This document shows positions 26,688 through 38,500 of a DNA stretch of 64,000 nucleotides, piece after piece (the first letter of the stretch is position 1; every line of letters begins with the position of its first letter). Source of the stretch: Daucus carota subsp. sativus (taxonomy: Eukaryota > Streptophyta > Magnoliopsida > Apiales > Apiaceae); NCBI RefSeq assembly GCF_001625215.2, contig NC_030381.2, positions 46,932,689 to 46,996,688 of the forward strand, read 5' to 3'. The notes under the pieces are model-generated. The model did not search any database and was not told the DNA's origin. It was given only the letters and a program-made list of their open reading frames with translations. The position numbers were made by a program, and so were the translations under genes.

Positions 26688-27250
26688 ATGGTTAAAAGTA
26701 GGAGGGAAGTTGGGGAAGACGTTGAAGCTGGTGCTACTGATTCAGAGAAGTAGTCGTTGTCTGCGTCCAGTAGTGTAGGGGAGGGTTCAGACGGGGATAG
26801 TTCGGAGACGGAGAGTAGTGAGAGAGTATTTAAGTTATATGGAGTGGCTTGTTATTATGAGCCTCAGTGGGATGTAGTTGCAGATGACTTTTTGAGCGAG
26901 GAATTGGGAGAGCTGGAACATATAAACATGTCGTGCAATTTTGATCCAACTTATTTCCTAGTGATGAAAGCAGCTTTTCAGATACCCGAGGCTTATGAGG
27001 TGAGGTTGCCGGAAGTGGGTGAAATGATATGTGGGTTGGGATTCCCTTGGAATACTTTGGAGCAGGCTTACAGTTGCCTTTACATAGGTTCATTCATACA
27101 CTGTTTGTTAATATGAGGTTAGCTTTGGGGCAGTTAAGGCCGAATTCTATTCGGAAGATATGTGCTTTTATAGCTAGGTGTACAGGGTTTGAGCTTGGAT
27201 CCGACTTTGTCTTTGTTTTGATCTCTACATCGGTTGCAGGCATCTCGTGA
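26688..27250 (+). pseudogene. Broken antisense ORF of the retrotransposon, 'putative gypsy type transposon' domain
   Basis: The frame opens at ATG 26688 (MVKSRREVGED), meets a TAG at 26748-26750, then continues open from 26751 to 27116. It contains the blocks FQIPEAYEVRLPEVGEMI and later, in the +1 frame (27029-27250), GAGLQLPLHRFIHTLF and LGQLRPNSIRK. This order and spacing fit the plant domain called Transposase_28 (PF04195), found in Ty3/gypsy-related elements. At least one stop and one frameshift near 27030 break it. It reads opposite to the element's LTR-PBS orientation, as described for extra antisense ORFs near the 3' LTR of some Tat-lineage elements. Function of the intact protein is unknown. 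Confidence 0.6.
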
Positions 27251-27361
27251 TTAATATCCACTTTTCGAACTACACTGAGTGAGTAAGAGTTTGGGGGAAT
27301 TTTAGTGGAGTTTGTGCTATTCTTTTTCGTGTTTGTTGGTGAGAACCGTGGCAAAATTTTT

Positions 27362-27615
27362 TGTAAGGATCGTAGGCGTGTAAACCTTTGTATGAATCGT
27401 GGTAGATTTTTGTAAGGATCGTAGGCGTGTAAGCCTTTGTAAGAATTGTAGGTGTGTAAGCCTTTGTAAGAATCGTGGTAAATTTTTGTAAGGATCGTAG
27501 GCGTGTAAGCCTTTGTAAGAATTGTAGGTGTGTAAGCCTTTGTAAGGATCGTGGTAAATTTTTGTAAGGATCGTAGGCGTGTAAGCCTTTGTAAGAATCG
27601 TAGGCAGGGTATGTG
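27362..27615. repeat. Tandem repeat with 27/49/76-bp periods
   Basis: The core AGGATCGTAGGCGTGTAAGC or close variants recur at 27366, 27415, 27442, 27491 and 27567. Steps of 49, 27 and 76 bp show a 76-bp higher-order unit built from 27- and 49-bp parts. It lies inside the LTR element. Confidence 0.8.
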
Positions 27616-28055
27616 TACCGCCAACAGGGGTGGAGTAATCTTTTAGGTTACTCCTGAAGTTGGAATAGAATGTTAGGTATATGGGTAAAGCCCGGGGGCT
27701 GTGGTGAGCCTGAGGGCCGTAGTGATTGGCCGTTGGGTTAGAGTCGTAGGGTTTTCTGGGTTGCGGTGAACCTTAGGGCCGTAGCGAAGGTGGGCTACAT
27801 ATGTTGGCCGTTTGGTTAAATCCATAAGATTGTGTGGGTTTTATGACTTGGTCCCAGATGGTTTGTGCAATCGTTTCATCAGGATGTTTTTATATTTAAA
27901 TTGATTATGTTGATTTTATTGAGCTTATGTTGTACTGGTGGGATTATCATTCATAGTTCCCTCGATGGAGGAATTAATCTTTTAGGTTACCCCTGAAGTT
28001 GGAATAAAGTGTTTATTATAACGGGCCGTAGCTATTGTAGACTGCTCAGGTTGGA

Positions 28056-28060
<5 letters not shown>

Positions 28061-28093
<33 letters not shown>

Positions 28094-28101
28094 TTTTTTT
28101 T
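28061..28101. repeat. (TTA)n and poly(T) microsatellite
   Basis: About nine TTA units flanked by T runs, within the LTR element. Confidence 0.9.
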
Positions 28102-28559
28102 TCAAAGGAGCCATAGCAAGGGTAGGGCTATGTATGTTGGCTCTTTGTTGAAACCCGTAAGGTCGTGTGGGTTGCAGTGAATCCTATGGCTGTAGCGAAA
28201 GTGGAGTGGCATATATGGGTGAGTTGCTCAATGTGGCAGAAAACGTAGATTAAGTGATGGATATTTTACAAGCAGAGGTGTTAGGTATATAGAAAGCTGA
28301 TAATCACCTAATACATACTTCGGGGGCAGGGAGGCGTCTTCATTGGTAGAAGTGGCCAAGGTTGGAGATATGCCAAGTGTTGGGGACGGGGTCTGTTCGA
28401 AGTTTTTGTGTGTTCCTTCCATGTGATGGGTATAATATTCTGTTTTTGGGTCGTAAACGCGCAATGGTGTTCCCTTTGTTGTTATTTAGGCAGCCTATTA
28501 TCGTGATTCAGGCTGTTTGGTATGGATTTTATGTTTTTCATATGTATGTAGGCTGTCTG

Positions 28560-29480
28560 CTGTTGGGCCGTAGCGATTGTAGGGCTACGTATGATGGCCT
28601 TGTGGTAGAGTAGCCATAGCGAGCGAATGTGCGATGTATGTAGGCTCTCTGCTGTTGGGCCCTAGCGATTGTAGGGCTACGTATGATGGCCTTGTGGTAG
28701 AGTATCCATAGCGAGCGTGTAGAGTTGTAGCTATTGTAGGACCGTAGCTGTTGTATGGCTATATACGTAAGCCTTTTGGCGAATGAGCTTTATGTGTAAG
28801 GGGGCTCCTCGCTGTTGGGCCGTAGCTATTGTAGGGCTACTTATGTTGGCCTCACGCATAAGGTGGCTCTTAGATGTAGAGTTGTAGCTATTGTAGGGCC
28901 GTAGCTATTGTAGGGCTACTTATGTTGGCCATTTGGCGAATAAGCCCTGTGTGTAAGGGGGCTTTTCGCAGTTGGGCCGTAGCTATTGTAGGGCTACTTA
29001 TGTTGGCCATTTGGCGAATAAGCCCTGTGTGTAAGGGGGCTATTCGCAGTTGGGCCGTAGCTATTGTAGGGCTACTTATGTTGGCCATTTGGCGAATAAG
29101 CCCTGAGTTGTAAGGGGGCTCTTCGCAGTTGGGCCGTAGCTATTGTAGGGCTACTTATGTTGGCCATTTGGCGAATAAGCCCTGAGTTGTAAGGGGGCTC
29201 TTCGCAGTTGGGCCGTAGCTATTGTAGGGCTACTTATGTTGGCCATTTGGCGAATAAGCCCTGAGTTGTAAGGGGGCTCTTCGCAGTTGGGCCGTAGCTA
29301 TTGTAGGGCTACTTATGTTGGCCATTTGGCGAATAAGCCCTGAGTTGTAAGGGGGCTCTTCGCAGTTGGGCCGTAGCTATTGTAGGGCTACTTATGTTGG
29401 CCATTTGGCGAATAAGCCTTGAGTTGTAAGGGGGCTCTTCGCAGTTAGGCCGTAGCTATTGTAGGGCTACGTATGATGGC
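28560..29480. repeat. 79-bp tandem array inside the LTR retrotransposon
   Basis: GGGCCGTAGCTATTGTAGGG starts units at 28896, 28974, 29052, 29131, 29210, 29289 and 29368 and a variant (AGGCCGTAG) at 29447, so the period is 78-79 bp. Looser units with a longer step extend left to about 28560. Each unit also contains TTGGCGAATAAGCC. Internal tandem arrays next to the coding remnant are typical of Tat/Ogre-type elements and can seed satellite DNA. Confidence 0.9.
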
Positions 29481-29561
29481 CTTGTTTCATTCTGTGTTAG
29501 ATAACGCTTAAGGAAAATGTGAGATATATGGGGTGATAGAAAAAATTTACATACAGATGTG

Positions 29562-29999
29562 TTATTTGTATACTAACTGAAAGTCGCTGTATACCTGTAT
29601 GCAATCAGCCTTGAGATCGTGAGCTAGGCGGAGGCCGGCTAGAAGGGCTTCGTATTTAGAGCAATTGTTAGTGGCGGAGAAGCCGAATCTAATGGATTGC
29701 TGAATTTGAAAGCACTCTTCAGTGGTCGGAGGACCTGGACCTTGCTTTTCGTCCATGTCGGGGACTGCGGTTGCCATATGGGTAGTGGTGGGAGTTTGCT
29801 GAGACTCGAGACCTAGAGAAAAAGCGGTTTGGCCGATGAAGGTGGTCATCTGGGAGGCCAAATTATCCACCTGCTCTTGTAGATGTCGTTGTTGAGTTTC
29901 ATATTCGTCGAATCGATCGAAATTCGGGAAGTGAGATGATGAGGGAGTGATGCTATACGGGTGGTGAGAAGACTGAGATGGTGAAGGTGGTGAAGGTGC
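29562..29999 (-). pseudogene. gag-like N-terminus fused to RNase H remnant
   Basis: An open minus-strand frame, without a clear ATG, runs from about 29999 to a stop at 29562. Its first part is gag-like and coiled (DEYETQQRHLQEQVDNLASQ). Its end is a partial RNase H domain (RFGFSATNNCSKYEALLAGL, then QVYSDFQLV). It retains the Glu of the KYEALL block and the Asp of the YSD block, but the first catalytic Asp segment and the C-terminal part are missing. The junction implies a large internal deletion that removed the rest of gag and pol. It cannot encode a working RNase H. Confidence 0.65.
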
Positions 30000-30117
30000 T
30001 ATACGGGAGTGATGCTATACAGGTGCTCGATTCTTCGCTCACCTTTCTTCGTTTAGAGTTTTCTTTCTAGTCGTTGTGGTATGGCGGTGAATTTCACGGG
30101 TTTCTCTTTTTTCTCGA

Positions 30118-30135
30118 TCCCCGGCGGCGGCGCCA
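30118..30135 (-). other. primer-binding site
   Basis: TGGCGCCGCCGCCGGGGA on the minus strand, two nucleotides inside the right LTR. It resembles the TGGCGCCGTTGCCGGGG primer-binding site widespread in plant Tat/Ogre elements (tRNA-Arg is the primer reported for Ogre). It fixes the element's orientation. Confidence 0.75.
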
Positions 30136-30137
30136 TT

Positions 30138-30535
30138 TGATGGACTTGGTTTCTGTCCCTTTCTCTCTCTAGAATGTGAGAGCAATTCTTGTGTTTATGT
30201 ATATGTGTGTATTTTTGTGTCCCTCCCAGATGAAGATTAGGGTTTTTCCTTTTATATCTTCTTTTTGCTGAGTCATTCCTGCTTCTCTTCCCCTTGTGCC
30301 ATCTGGGTGACTCTACTACTTATAGAGCAGGTGACTGTTTGAAGCTACTATACAGGCAGGCAGGTGAGTCAACAGGGATTAGGGGGCAGGTGTTCCTACG
30401 GATGGAAGGCACGTGTCTTCGTCGTAGGCTAAGCAGGCGTGATAGGGATCGCAGGGTAGGCTGGGTTCCTAGGGGAAACGGCCTCAGACCCTACGGTCCT
30501 TTGGCTACTTATAAGGTTGATTTTTGAGTCTATCA
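30138..30535 (-). repeat. 5' LTR of the retrotransposon
   Basis: 398 bp, same sequence as 25562-25959 by eye. It adjoins the primer-binding site on the minus strand and the target duplication CCATC at 30536-30540. Confidence 0.95.
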
Positions 30536-30700
30536 CCATCTTAAAAGGTGGGCTCTCACCCACCTCATTGGTCTTTACTTGAAGCTCTATAAAATTGTAG
30601 TAAGCATATCCTTGTACCTTGCTCCAATCTAATAAATGCCAGTCTCTTCTGGTTTCTGCATAAAGATGATTGAATGCTTCAGAAGCGTTTAGTGGCTTTT

Positions 30701-32040
30701 ACATTCGTAGAATTATTCAGAACCGCAGGAGAAATCCAGGAGAAACTACAAAACATATAAATGTCAGTAACACGGACAAATAGTTCAACAAGATTAACTT
30801 TTAATGTGCTTAATTTATAAATAGCAGGATCATCTATCAAATAAACTTTTATTAAAACTATAGTCGCATCATCTATCCCAGACTGGGTTACATACATATA
30901 TGCATTGTATTTAACAATATCACTGACAAAATAAATATGATCTACTTCTTGCAATACTCTTTCCTTTCAATTGTACATTGTATATTGTACACACAAGGCA
31001 GAAGGCAATGCATTATGCATGCATAAGTTACAGATTTCATTTACGGCCTATAGCCATGTCAAAAGGATAGCTTCTCGCCATTGTGAAGGACAAATAACTC
31101 ACGGTAGTGTGGATTTAAAACAAAATAACACAATATGCGGCAGCAGATTCAAGATTTGGAGAATTGGGTATCGGGACATCAAAAGGATTTGCTTCATAAG
31201 GATCCCGCACTAAACTTGAGATCTCAAAATTAAGGATTTTTTTCATAAGAAACCAAACCATGAATGCCGCCTTCAGTTTGTGCAGCTCCAGTTCGAATTC
31301 GAACCTGATCAATCAGTAGAAGAATCAACTGACTTCCTGGATGGTTATAATAGTAAAATTATTTCATTTGTTGGTCATCTTTGCCAAAACTATTTGGTCT
31401 GGGCGAATGTGTACATGCATACATTTCGGAAGGTGAAATCAAATCTAACTCGTATGACATTTCATTTGTTTGGTTCATCGTTAATGAGTTTGGTTAACGC
31501 CTTAACGGGAATCCTGAAAACCCTGTTTGACTGCAAGCGTTGTGTATGAAATAAATCATGATAGTTTTGTAGGACATGTTACACAATTATGTTAATCAGA
31601 TATTTACAGTAATTTCGTGATTATCGAGTATAACATACACGACAAGTGAATGAATCTCTCAGAAATTGTGAATTTTTTTTTGGAACTAGATTTCAATTTT
31701 TTAAATGATTAAAGTGGTTAAGAGTTTATTCTTTTGCCATTTTGGTATTCATTTTTGCTTTCAAAGTATTTTCATTAATCATTGAATTAAAATATCAACC
31801 GTATAAATAATGTTAATTAATAATAACGAATATGGCAAAAATATAAATCAAATCTCATCGATGATGACGCATAATTAATCAAATTAACTAAAACTTATAG
31901 TAAAAAAATTAATCACCACAATCTATATAACATCATTAAGCAGTGAACTATTATCAATTTCCAGAAGAATGATAAAATTAAAAGTGGAATAAAAATTCAA
32001 TATATTTTATTGCTCGAGTCGAAACTAAGCTGAGTGAACA
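30701..32040. other. intergenic with coding-like minus-strand pieces
   Basis: No confident gene. Minus-strand stretches near 31360-31475 (MSYELDLISPSEMY) and 31115-31312 (NPFDVPIPNSPNLESAAAY) look like coding DNA with frame breaks. They may belong to the same decayed locus that the LTR element interrupts. The last 100 bp are the probable VPS3-like promoter and 5' UTR. Confidence 0.35.
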
Positions 32041-32094
32041 AAACAGTCTCCAATAACTAAGCTATACATACACACAACTCTCTTTCTTGTTCAA

Positions 32095-35000
32095 ATGGTG
32101 GTTAACGCCAAGTCCACTTCAATGGCGAAACCCGACCCGCCAAAATCCACAACCATAATCGAACCATTCGCAGAGTTCAAAGGCCCATCCACTTCTTCCC
32201 CCTCCTCCCAAATCAAATCTCTCGCCATCTCTACTCTCTCCGATCCTCAAACCCTAATTTACGCTGGCACTAATTCAGGTAATCTCCTCTTACTTTCACT
32301 CGACATTAATCAGCCAAGCAATGATTCTAAGCTTAAAAATGTTAAATTGTTGAAGTATGTTAAAGTTAGTACTGGCCCAGTTGATTCAATTCATGTGATT
32401 GATCATGTTAAGAGGGTTTTGGTTGTTTCCGAGGGCTTTTTGTATTTTGTTGACCTGTTTTTAGTCGAGGCGGTTAAAAAGTTGAGTTCTTTGAGAGGGG
32501 TTTGTTGTGTTGGGAAGAGAGTTAGGAGCGGGGGGAGTGAGTTTACTGATTTGGAGGAGTTGGGGAAGACGGGCGGGTCGAGTTTGTTGAGGAAGTTGGG
32601 GAATTTTCGGTCGAACGGGGTTAAGGAGGGGAGTGCGAAGGAAGGGGGGGTTTTGGATGTGGAGCGGAGTTGTGTGTTTGCGGCTGTGTGTGGGAGGATG
32701 TTGATGTTGATTGGGTATGATTCGAGTGAGAGTGTGTTGGTTTTGAAGGAAATGCAGTGTGTGGAGATGGTTAAGACGATTGTTTGGGTAGATGATTGTA
32801 TTTTTGTTGGGAATCATAGTGGGTATTATTTATATTCCTGTGTTACGGGGAAATGTGATTTGTTGTTTTCATTGCCTGATCCGATATCTAGTCCTCCACG
32901 TATTAAGTTGTTGAGGAAAGAGTGGAAGTTGCTTTTGTTGGTTGATAATGTTGGGGTTTCAGTAAATTGTCAAGGTCAGCCGGTTGGGGGGAGCTTGGTA
33001 TTTCGTCATGCTCCTGATTCTGTTTCAGAGATGGGCAGATATGTGGTTGTTATGAAGAATGGTGAAATGGACTTGTATCACAAAAAGTCGGGGTGCCGTC
33101 TTCAGACAGTTTCTTTTGCTGGGGAAGGAATTGCCCCTATTGTAGCAGATGATGAAGATGGCAGCAGGGAGATTGTTTCTGTAGCAATTCAGTCCAAGGT
33201 ACATGAACCAAATAACTGAGCATTTAGTATAGTCAGGTGATGGAGAATAATAAAATTAATAAAACTGTAACAATTTTGGGTGATTGAACCGCAGAACAAT
33301 CACCGTGGTAGTGAAGTTTTTCAAAAATTAACTTCAGCAGTAAAATTTTAAATTCTGATATATATATTTAATAGGCAATATGAATAATAACTTACAGATA
33401 CACTTTATATATAGAATAATAATAAATATAAAATGTGAAATCTTGTTATCTCTTGCTCAGCCTTATAAATATTCTTGCATATGCTTGTCATACATTTTTA
33501 AGCTTTGAGTTTCATGCGTCACCTTGTCTCTGCGTGTCTAATCTATTTTTTTTTCTTTCTCTAAAGTTTAAGGTAATATAATTTACATTTGAGCTGAACA
33601 TAATTAGATTCACAAGGCACAAGTTCTATGGCCCTAGTTTCTGAATGTTGTCACAAAATATCACCACCCCAAGAAAATGTAGGTGTATTTTTACAGCATA
33701 TTTCTTCATGTTTCAGGTTTTTTGCTATAGTCATGTGCCTTCTGAAGAACAAATTAAAGACCTCTTGCGAAAGAAAAACTACAAGGAAGCCATCTCCTTA
33801 GCCGAGGAGCTTCAGGGTGAAGGTGAAATGACAAATGAAATGCTGTCCTTTGTCCATGCCCAGGTGGGATTTCTCCTGCTTTTTGACTTGCATTTTGAAG
33901 AAGCAATAGATCAATTTCTGCTCTCTGACACCATGCATCCTTCAGAAGTATTTCCATTTATTATGCGGGAACCAAATCGATGGTCACTGCTGGTATGTGC
34001 AACATCATCTTTGGTCTACATTCTTCGTTTCTTCATTTTTTTTAGTTTCAACAGAAAGTTACAGATATAGTGAACTAATATGTGGGTTAATTATAATTTT
34101 TGCACATAAGTTTGACATAAGAGCATCTCCAACAACATCCCATGAACAATGGGGTTTCCTTAAATATATAATAAAAATACAACTCCTAGTAAACTAGGAC
34201 AATATATCCAGGACAACTCCAACAACAATCCTTATTTGTGTTCCCTATTATTATTATAATATTAAATATAAAATCCATCAGGAGGGAATTAATGTGAAAG
34301 AAAAGGAAAAGAGTGTGAAAAAAGAGAGAAGTTAATATGCGAATGCTAGAATATAAACTGAGGAATGGTTCCCATTCCTCATAAATATATTTATATTGAG
34401 GAATATAAACTGAGGAATGGTTTCAATTCTGAGGTTCAATTTTGTCTCACACCTTAAATGGAATATTTACAATAATTTGACAGCGAGATCTTTGGAACAT
34501 GATAGCAATGAACCTTAATGGCCTGCCGGCTGCCATGCATAGTTGCATACTGCATGTTTGTTTTTTGGTACTTCCTTATGGCCTTGCATAATACATGTTG
34601 CTTTAGGTGTAAGACAGAATTGAACTTCCCCTTCACTTTAAATGTTTTACCTATTGTAATCCGTAACCCAAGAATTTCTGAACACCGTCACCATGTAGTC
34701 AGAGAAGGTCTATATAGGAAGTTAAATGCAGTAGGTACTATCAGCTGAGTATTGGGTCATGGGTTTGGTAGGTAATTTGCTCTGTTTAATACAATGTCAG
34801 AGAATAATATGTTCATGTCTATGCTGTATGTGAGACACCTCTTGGTTACAATGAGCTATCCTTCACAGCTTCTGTGGAGCAAATATTTCTTATGGTTACA
34901 AGTGTTTCCTTTTTAAATATTTGGGCTTCTTCCCAATTGTAGGGTTACTCATTAAACCGCAAAAGCCACCCCGCCCGCCACGCCCTGCATGTTTAAATTT

Positions 35001-35530
35001 TTTGTGGTGCTGTGTAGTTTGTATATTATCCAAACTGGGCGGTGCGGTTTAAAACCTTGAATTGCTTTTCAAACTGGACATATTAATATGAATACACACA
35101 CACACACAGGTAGCACTTCTCAACATACCCTCTTATATGGAGTTCCGTTGTACACTACTATAATTATATATACATGATGCATATATTTTTTACAAAATAT
35201 AATTACAAATTTTAATTAGTAAATCAAAAACAAAAGTATACAATTTTTTATTATAAAAATAATTGAAAACTATGCAATATTCCAACATGATTCTACATCA
35301 GAATGATAATTTCCAGAATTAGTGTTCAGTATAACTGGTTTCAAAAATATCTTTTTTGTTCAAATTTTAAGTGTTAAATTATCTATTATATGTGTGTGTG
35401 TGTGTCGTGGTATTCTGTATTAGAATCACATTTTATATGTATTCTATGATAGAATGTATAATAAAAGTAATAATTTATGATGGTGTACTACGGAACTCCA
35501 TATCAGAAGGACCTTCATGGAATGTTGGCC

Positions 35531-35577
<47 letters not shown>

Positions 35578-38500
35578 CACACACACACATATATTATACA
35601 TTTGCAACCTTCAGTGTCCTCTCTAATCTTTACACTCTATTGTCATGGCCTCTCCACAATCACGCAGAGAAAATTATCTGATTGTATCAGATAATTAATT
35701 TAGTCAACCTGATTACATGACTTTATGCATCAACTGAATAATAATACATGCTTATTTATGAGACAAGGCCTCCCAGAAATACTTTCATCGTCAAGTACAC
35801 TTTTTTACAGAGGACCCTTGCAATAGTGATTGTTTATGCCGTTATATTCTATCACCCAATTTCTTATCAAGTTAGTGTATACTCTGATTTCCTTTATCTC
35901 TTCCATATTGAGTAGTACTGCATAGCATTATTGTGTGCCGAGATCTGTATATTTTTACATAGATTTTGTAACAGTTGCATTTCTTAGGTACCAAGGAACC
36001 GCTATTGGGGGTTGCATCCTCCCCCCACAATTCTTGAAAATGTTATTGACGAAGGATTGATGGCTATCCAGCGAGCTATTTTTCTTAAGAAGGCAGGTGT
36101 AGAGTCTGGTTTAGATGATAAGTTTTTACTGAATCCTCCAAAGAGAAGTGATCTGTTGGAGTCAGCTATCAGAAATATGATTAGGTTCGGTTAATACATT
36201 TTGTAGGTTTTAAATTTGCTTTCTTCAGATTCTAATATATACTACTTCTGTTGTGCTAGCGCCTGGTGTTTCTTTCTGTTGTAATATATTAGAGGCTATT
36301 ACCTTTCAGGTTTTTGCAAGAATCTCGCCGAAAAGATCCAAATCCTTCTGTAAGAGAAGGTATGGACACTCTATTGATGTACCTTTATAGGGCAGTGAAC
36401 TGTGTAGATGAGATGGAGAAACTTGCTTCTTCGGAAAACAGTTGCGTTGTGGTACGCGTCATCTAAGTTTTGTTCACTTGTTATTTATTATCTCTACAAG
36501 TAGATAACAGCGTGACTTTCATGTTTACGTAGGTAAGGCATATTAAAGAATTACAAGTCCATCCAAGCGGTGCCCAGTCTTGGGATTTTATCTTTTGCTT
36601 GAACTGTAATGATTATGCTTGCAAGATCTTTTACCCATCAGTATCAAACAATTTGGATCACCTTCTTACTTGTTGACAGTTGACACAACTATATTCCACT
36701 ACTAACAAAAGAACCGTAATAGTAATTAGAGAAATAATGAAAAACTTTTCTCTTAGTTATAAATTATGTGACTTTGTTACTTTTGGAACTCACCTACTTG
36801 GTAGATCAGGGAACAGTCAAGTAAGATGTGCACATTCTTTGCTCAATAAAATTCATTGGACAAGTCAATTAACTACTACCTGAGCCTGTTGTCTTGTACC
36901 TAAAGATATAATAATTATCCATATTAGTATAGCAGTGAGCCTAAGGTCACAATTTCCAGAAAAGAAGTTTTCTGGCCTTTGAGCAATGTAATTTCTCAAT
37001 GTTTTTTGAGTTACTAAAATAGTTAAGTACTTACTTTAGGGTTTTAGTCATCTCTGTATATAGCCTCGCTATATATGCACTGTGCAATTTTTGGTCAATA
37101 GTAGCTTAGAATTACAATTAATTTAAAAGCAGAGAGAATAATGAGAAGACTGCTTGAAGGATGACCATACAACTTTTGGGTGGTGCAGGAGGAGTTAGAA
37201 ACTTTATTAAATGACTCTGGACAATTACGGACACTCGCTTTCTTATATGCCAGTAAAGGAATGAGCTCGAAGGCCCTTGCTCTATGGCGTATTCTTGCTA
37301 GAAATTATTCATCTGAATATCGGAGAGAGTCAACAGATGTAAATAATCAGCAGAATGCTACCAGATTGGTTATCTTTGGGAAGGATTCTGCTGCAATTGA
37401 GGCTTCCAGGATTCTTGAGGAGTTGTCTGATCAAGATTTGGTTCTGCAGCATCTAGGATGGGTATGATTGTTGTCGAAGTATTAATAGAAACCCAAGTTT
37501 AGTGGCATGTAAGTTAGCTTTATATGCTATTTCTCTTTCTTAGATTGCAGATACTGACCAGCAACTTGCCGTTCAAATTTTAACGTCTGATAAAAGAACT
37601 GATCAGCTATCACCTGGTAAGCTTCATGGTCTGGAAAAATTTCTTGATCAGGGTATATTATTTATCTTCTGTCTGCTGCTTTGTAAATTCCACCTTAATT
37701 GTATGCAGTTGCTTGAGTTCGTTTCAATCTGTATCACGGCTTCTCAAAAATAATTGTAGATTTGCTATGTGATGACAACATAATTTGATTATTGGTAACC
37801 AATGTAACTGTTAGATATTTAAATAATTTAAACTATGGATTATTGTATTTGTTATTATTAAATAATATCGATAATCAATAAAGCATGATGATGGGTTGAA
37901 AAATTCCATATACAGTAGAGTCAAGGAATTTCTCAGGGTGTCAGTGTCGACAAGACCAGTGTTATTAAAGGCAAAAAGCGAAGCGAAGCATAAGGGGTCT
38001 CTTTGAAGGCTTTTGTAAATGAAGCACACTATATACATACATACATACTTACATACATACATAAATACATACCTATACATACATACCTATATATATGTGT
38101 GTGTAGGTCATTCCTCTGTAGAGAACCATGCTGTGTAGAGTCCTTTAAAAAACCATTTTATATAATTCATGTAGAGAACTATTTGGTTCTACTTTAACAT
38201 CTCATAGATAATTTAAAATTAATCATGCTTATGCATAAAATTTGATTCTAATGTGGTTTACTGATTATACATAACATGCATAAATGATTTATGCAAAAAT
38301 TTGATTTTTAAATTTGGTTCTACTGCAGGACCACTTTGGACGACTATGGTTCTACTGTAGAATTAATTTAGATATTATGATTACTCCGCAAATTCCGCAA
38401 ATTCAGTCTTTACCTCATTCTCATACTGAATATCCTCAACCTCGATCTCATTAATTAGCTGCCTTGTAGATGATCCACTGTTGTATGCACTGGCCACTCT

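Larger units (their letters stand above)
25562..30535 (-). mobile_element. Young non-autonomous LTR retrotransposon, Ty3/gypsy Tat-like
   Basis: A 4974-bp element with 398-bp LTRs that I could not tell apart by eye, TG...CA ends and a perfect 5-bp target duplication CCATC (25557-25561 and 30536-30540). Orientation is minus: the right LTR is followed on that strand by TGGCGCCGCCGCCGGGGA, the kind of primer-binding site known from Tat/Ogre-type elements, and a purine-rich ACGAGGGCAAA precedes the left LTR. The interior keeps only a gag-like N-terminus fused to an RNase H remnant, tandem repeats, and an antisense ORF near the 3' end. Protease, reverse transcriptase and integrase are absent, so it must move with proteins supplied in trans. 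LTR identity implies a recent insertion. Confidence 0.9.
25466..30700 (-). pseudogene. Unrecognised minus-strand coding stretch split by the LTR retrotransposon
   Basis: Reading the minus strand from about 30700, a 55-codon open stretch contains KPLNASEAFNHLYAETRR and further on YYNFIELQVKTNEVGES. It reaches the insertion point at 30536. With the element and one CCATC copy removed, the frame continues on the far side from 25561 (AFASDMYVGS). It then meets a stop, after which another frame reads VIDPADHRLTFHIRYR to a GTAAGT donor-like site near 25466. The composition looks coding and the parts agree across the insertion. More coding-like minus-strand pieces lie at 31115-31475. I do not recognise the family. 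The frame break suggests the gene was already damaged, or that I have missed a splice. Confidence is low. Confidence 0.35.

Noticed and set aside
28896-29480. CRISPR-like array
   Set aside because: The units are contiguous 79-bp repeats without variable spacers, inside a plant retrotransposon. This is a satellite-type tandem repeat.
25562-30535. Plus orientation of the LTR element
   Set aside because: The antisense-type ORF suggests plus, but the TGGCGCC primer-binding site lies inside the right LTR on the minus strand and the gag-RNase H stub also reads minus.
32461-32817. 118-codon minus-strand frame in VPS3 exon 1
   Set aside because: It lies opposite a well-supported exon and has a skewed His/Pro/Thr composition typical of an antisense shadow.
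34110-34240. Possible MITE with GAGCATCTCCAACAAC
   Set aside because: A motif common in plant MITEs is present, but no matching opposite end was found nearby, so no element could be bounded.
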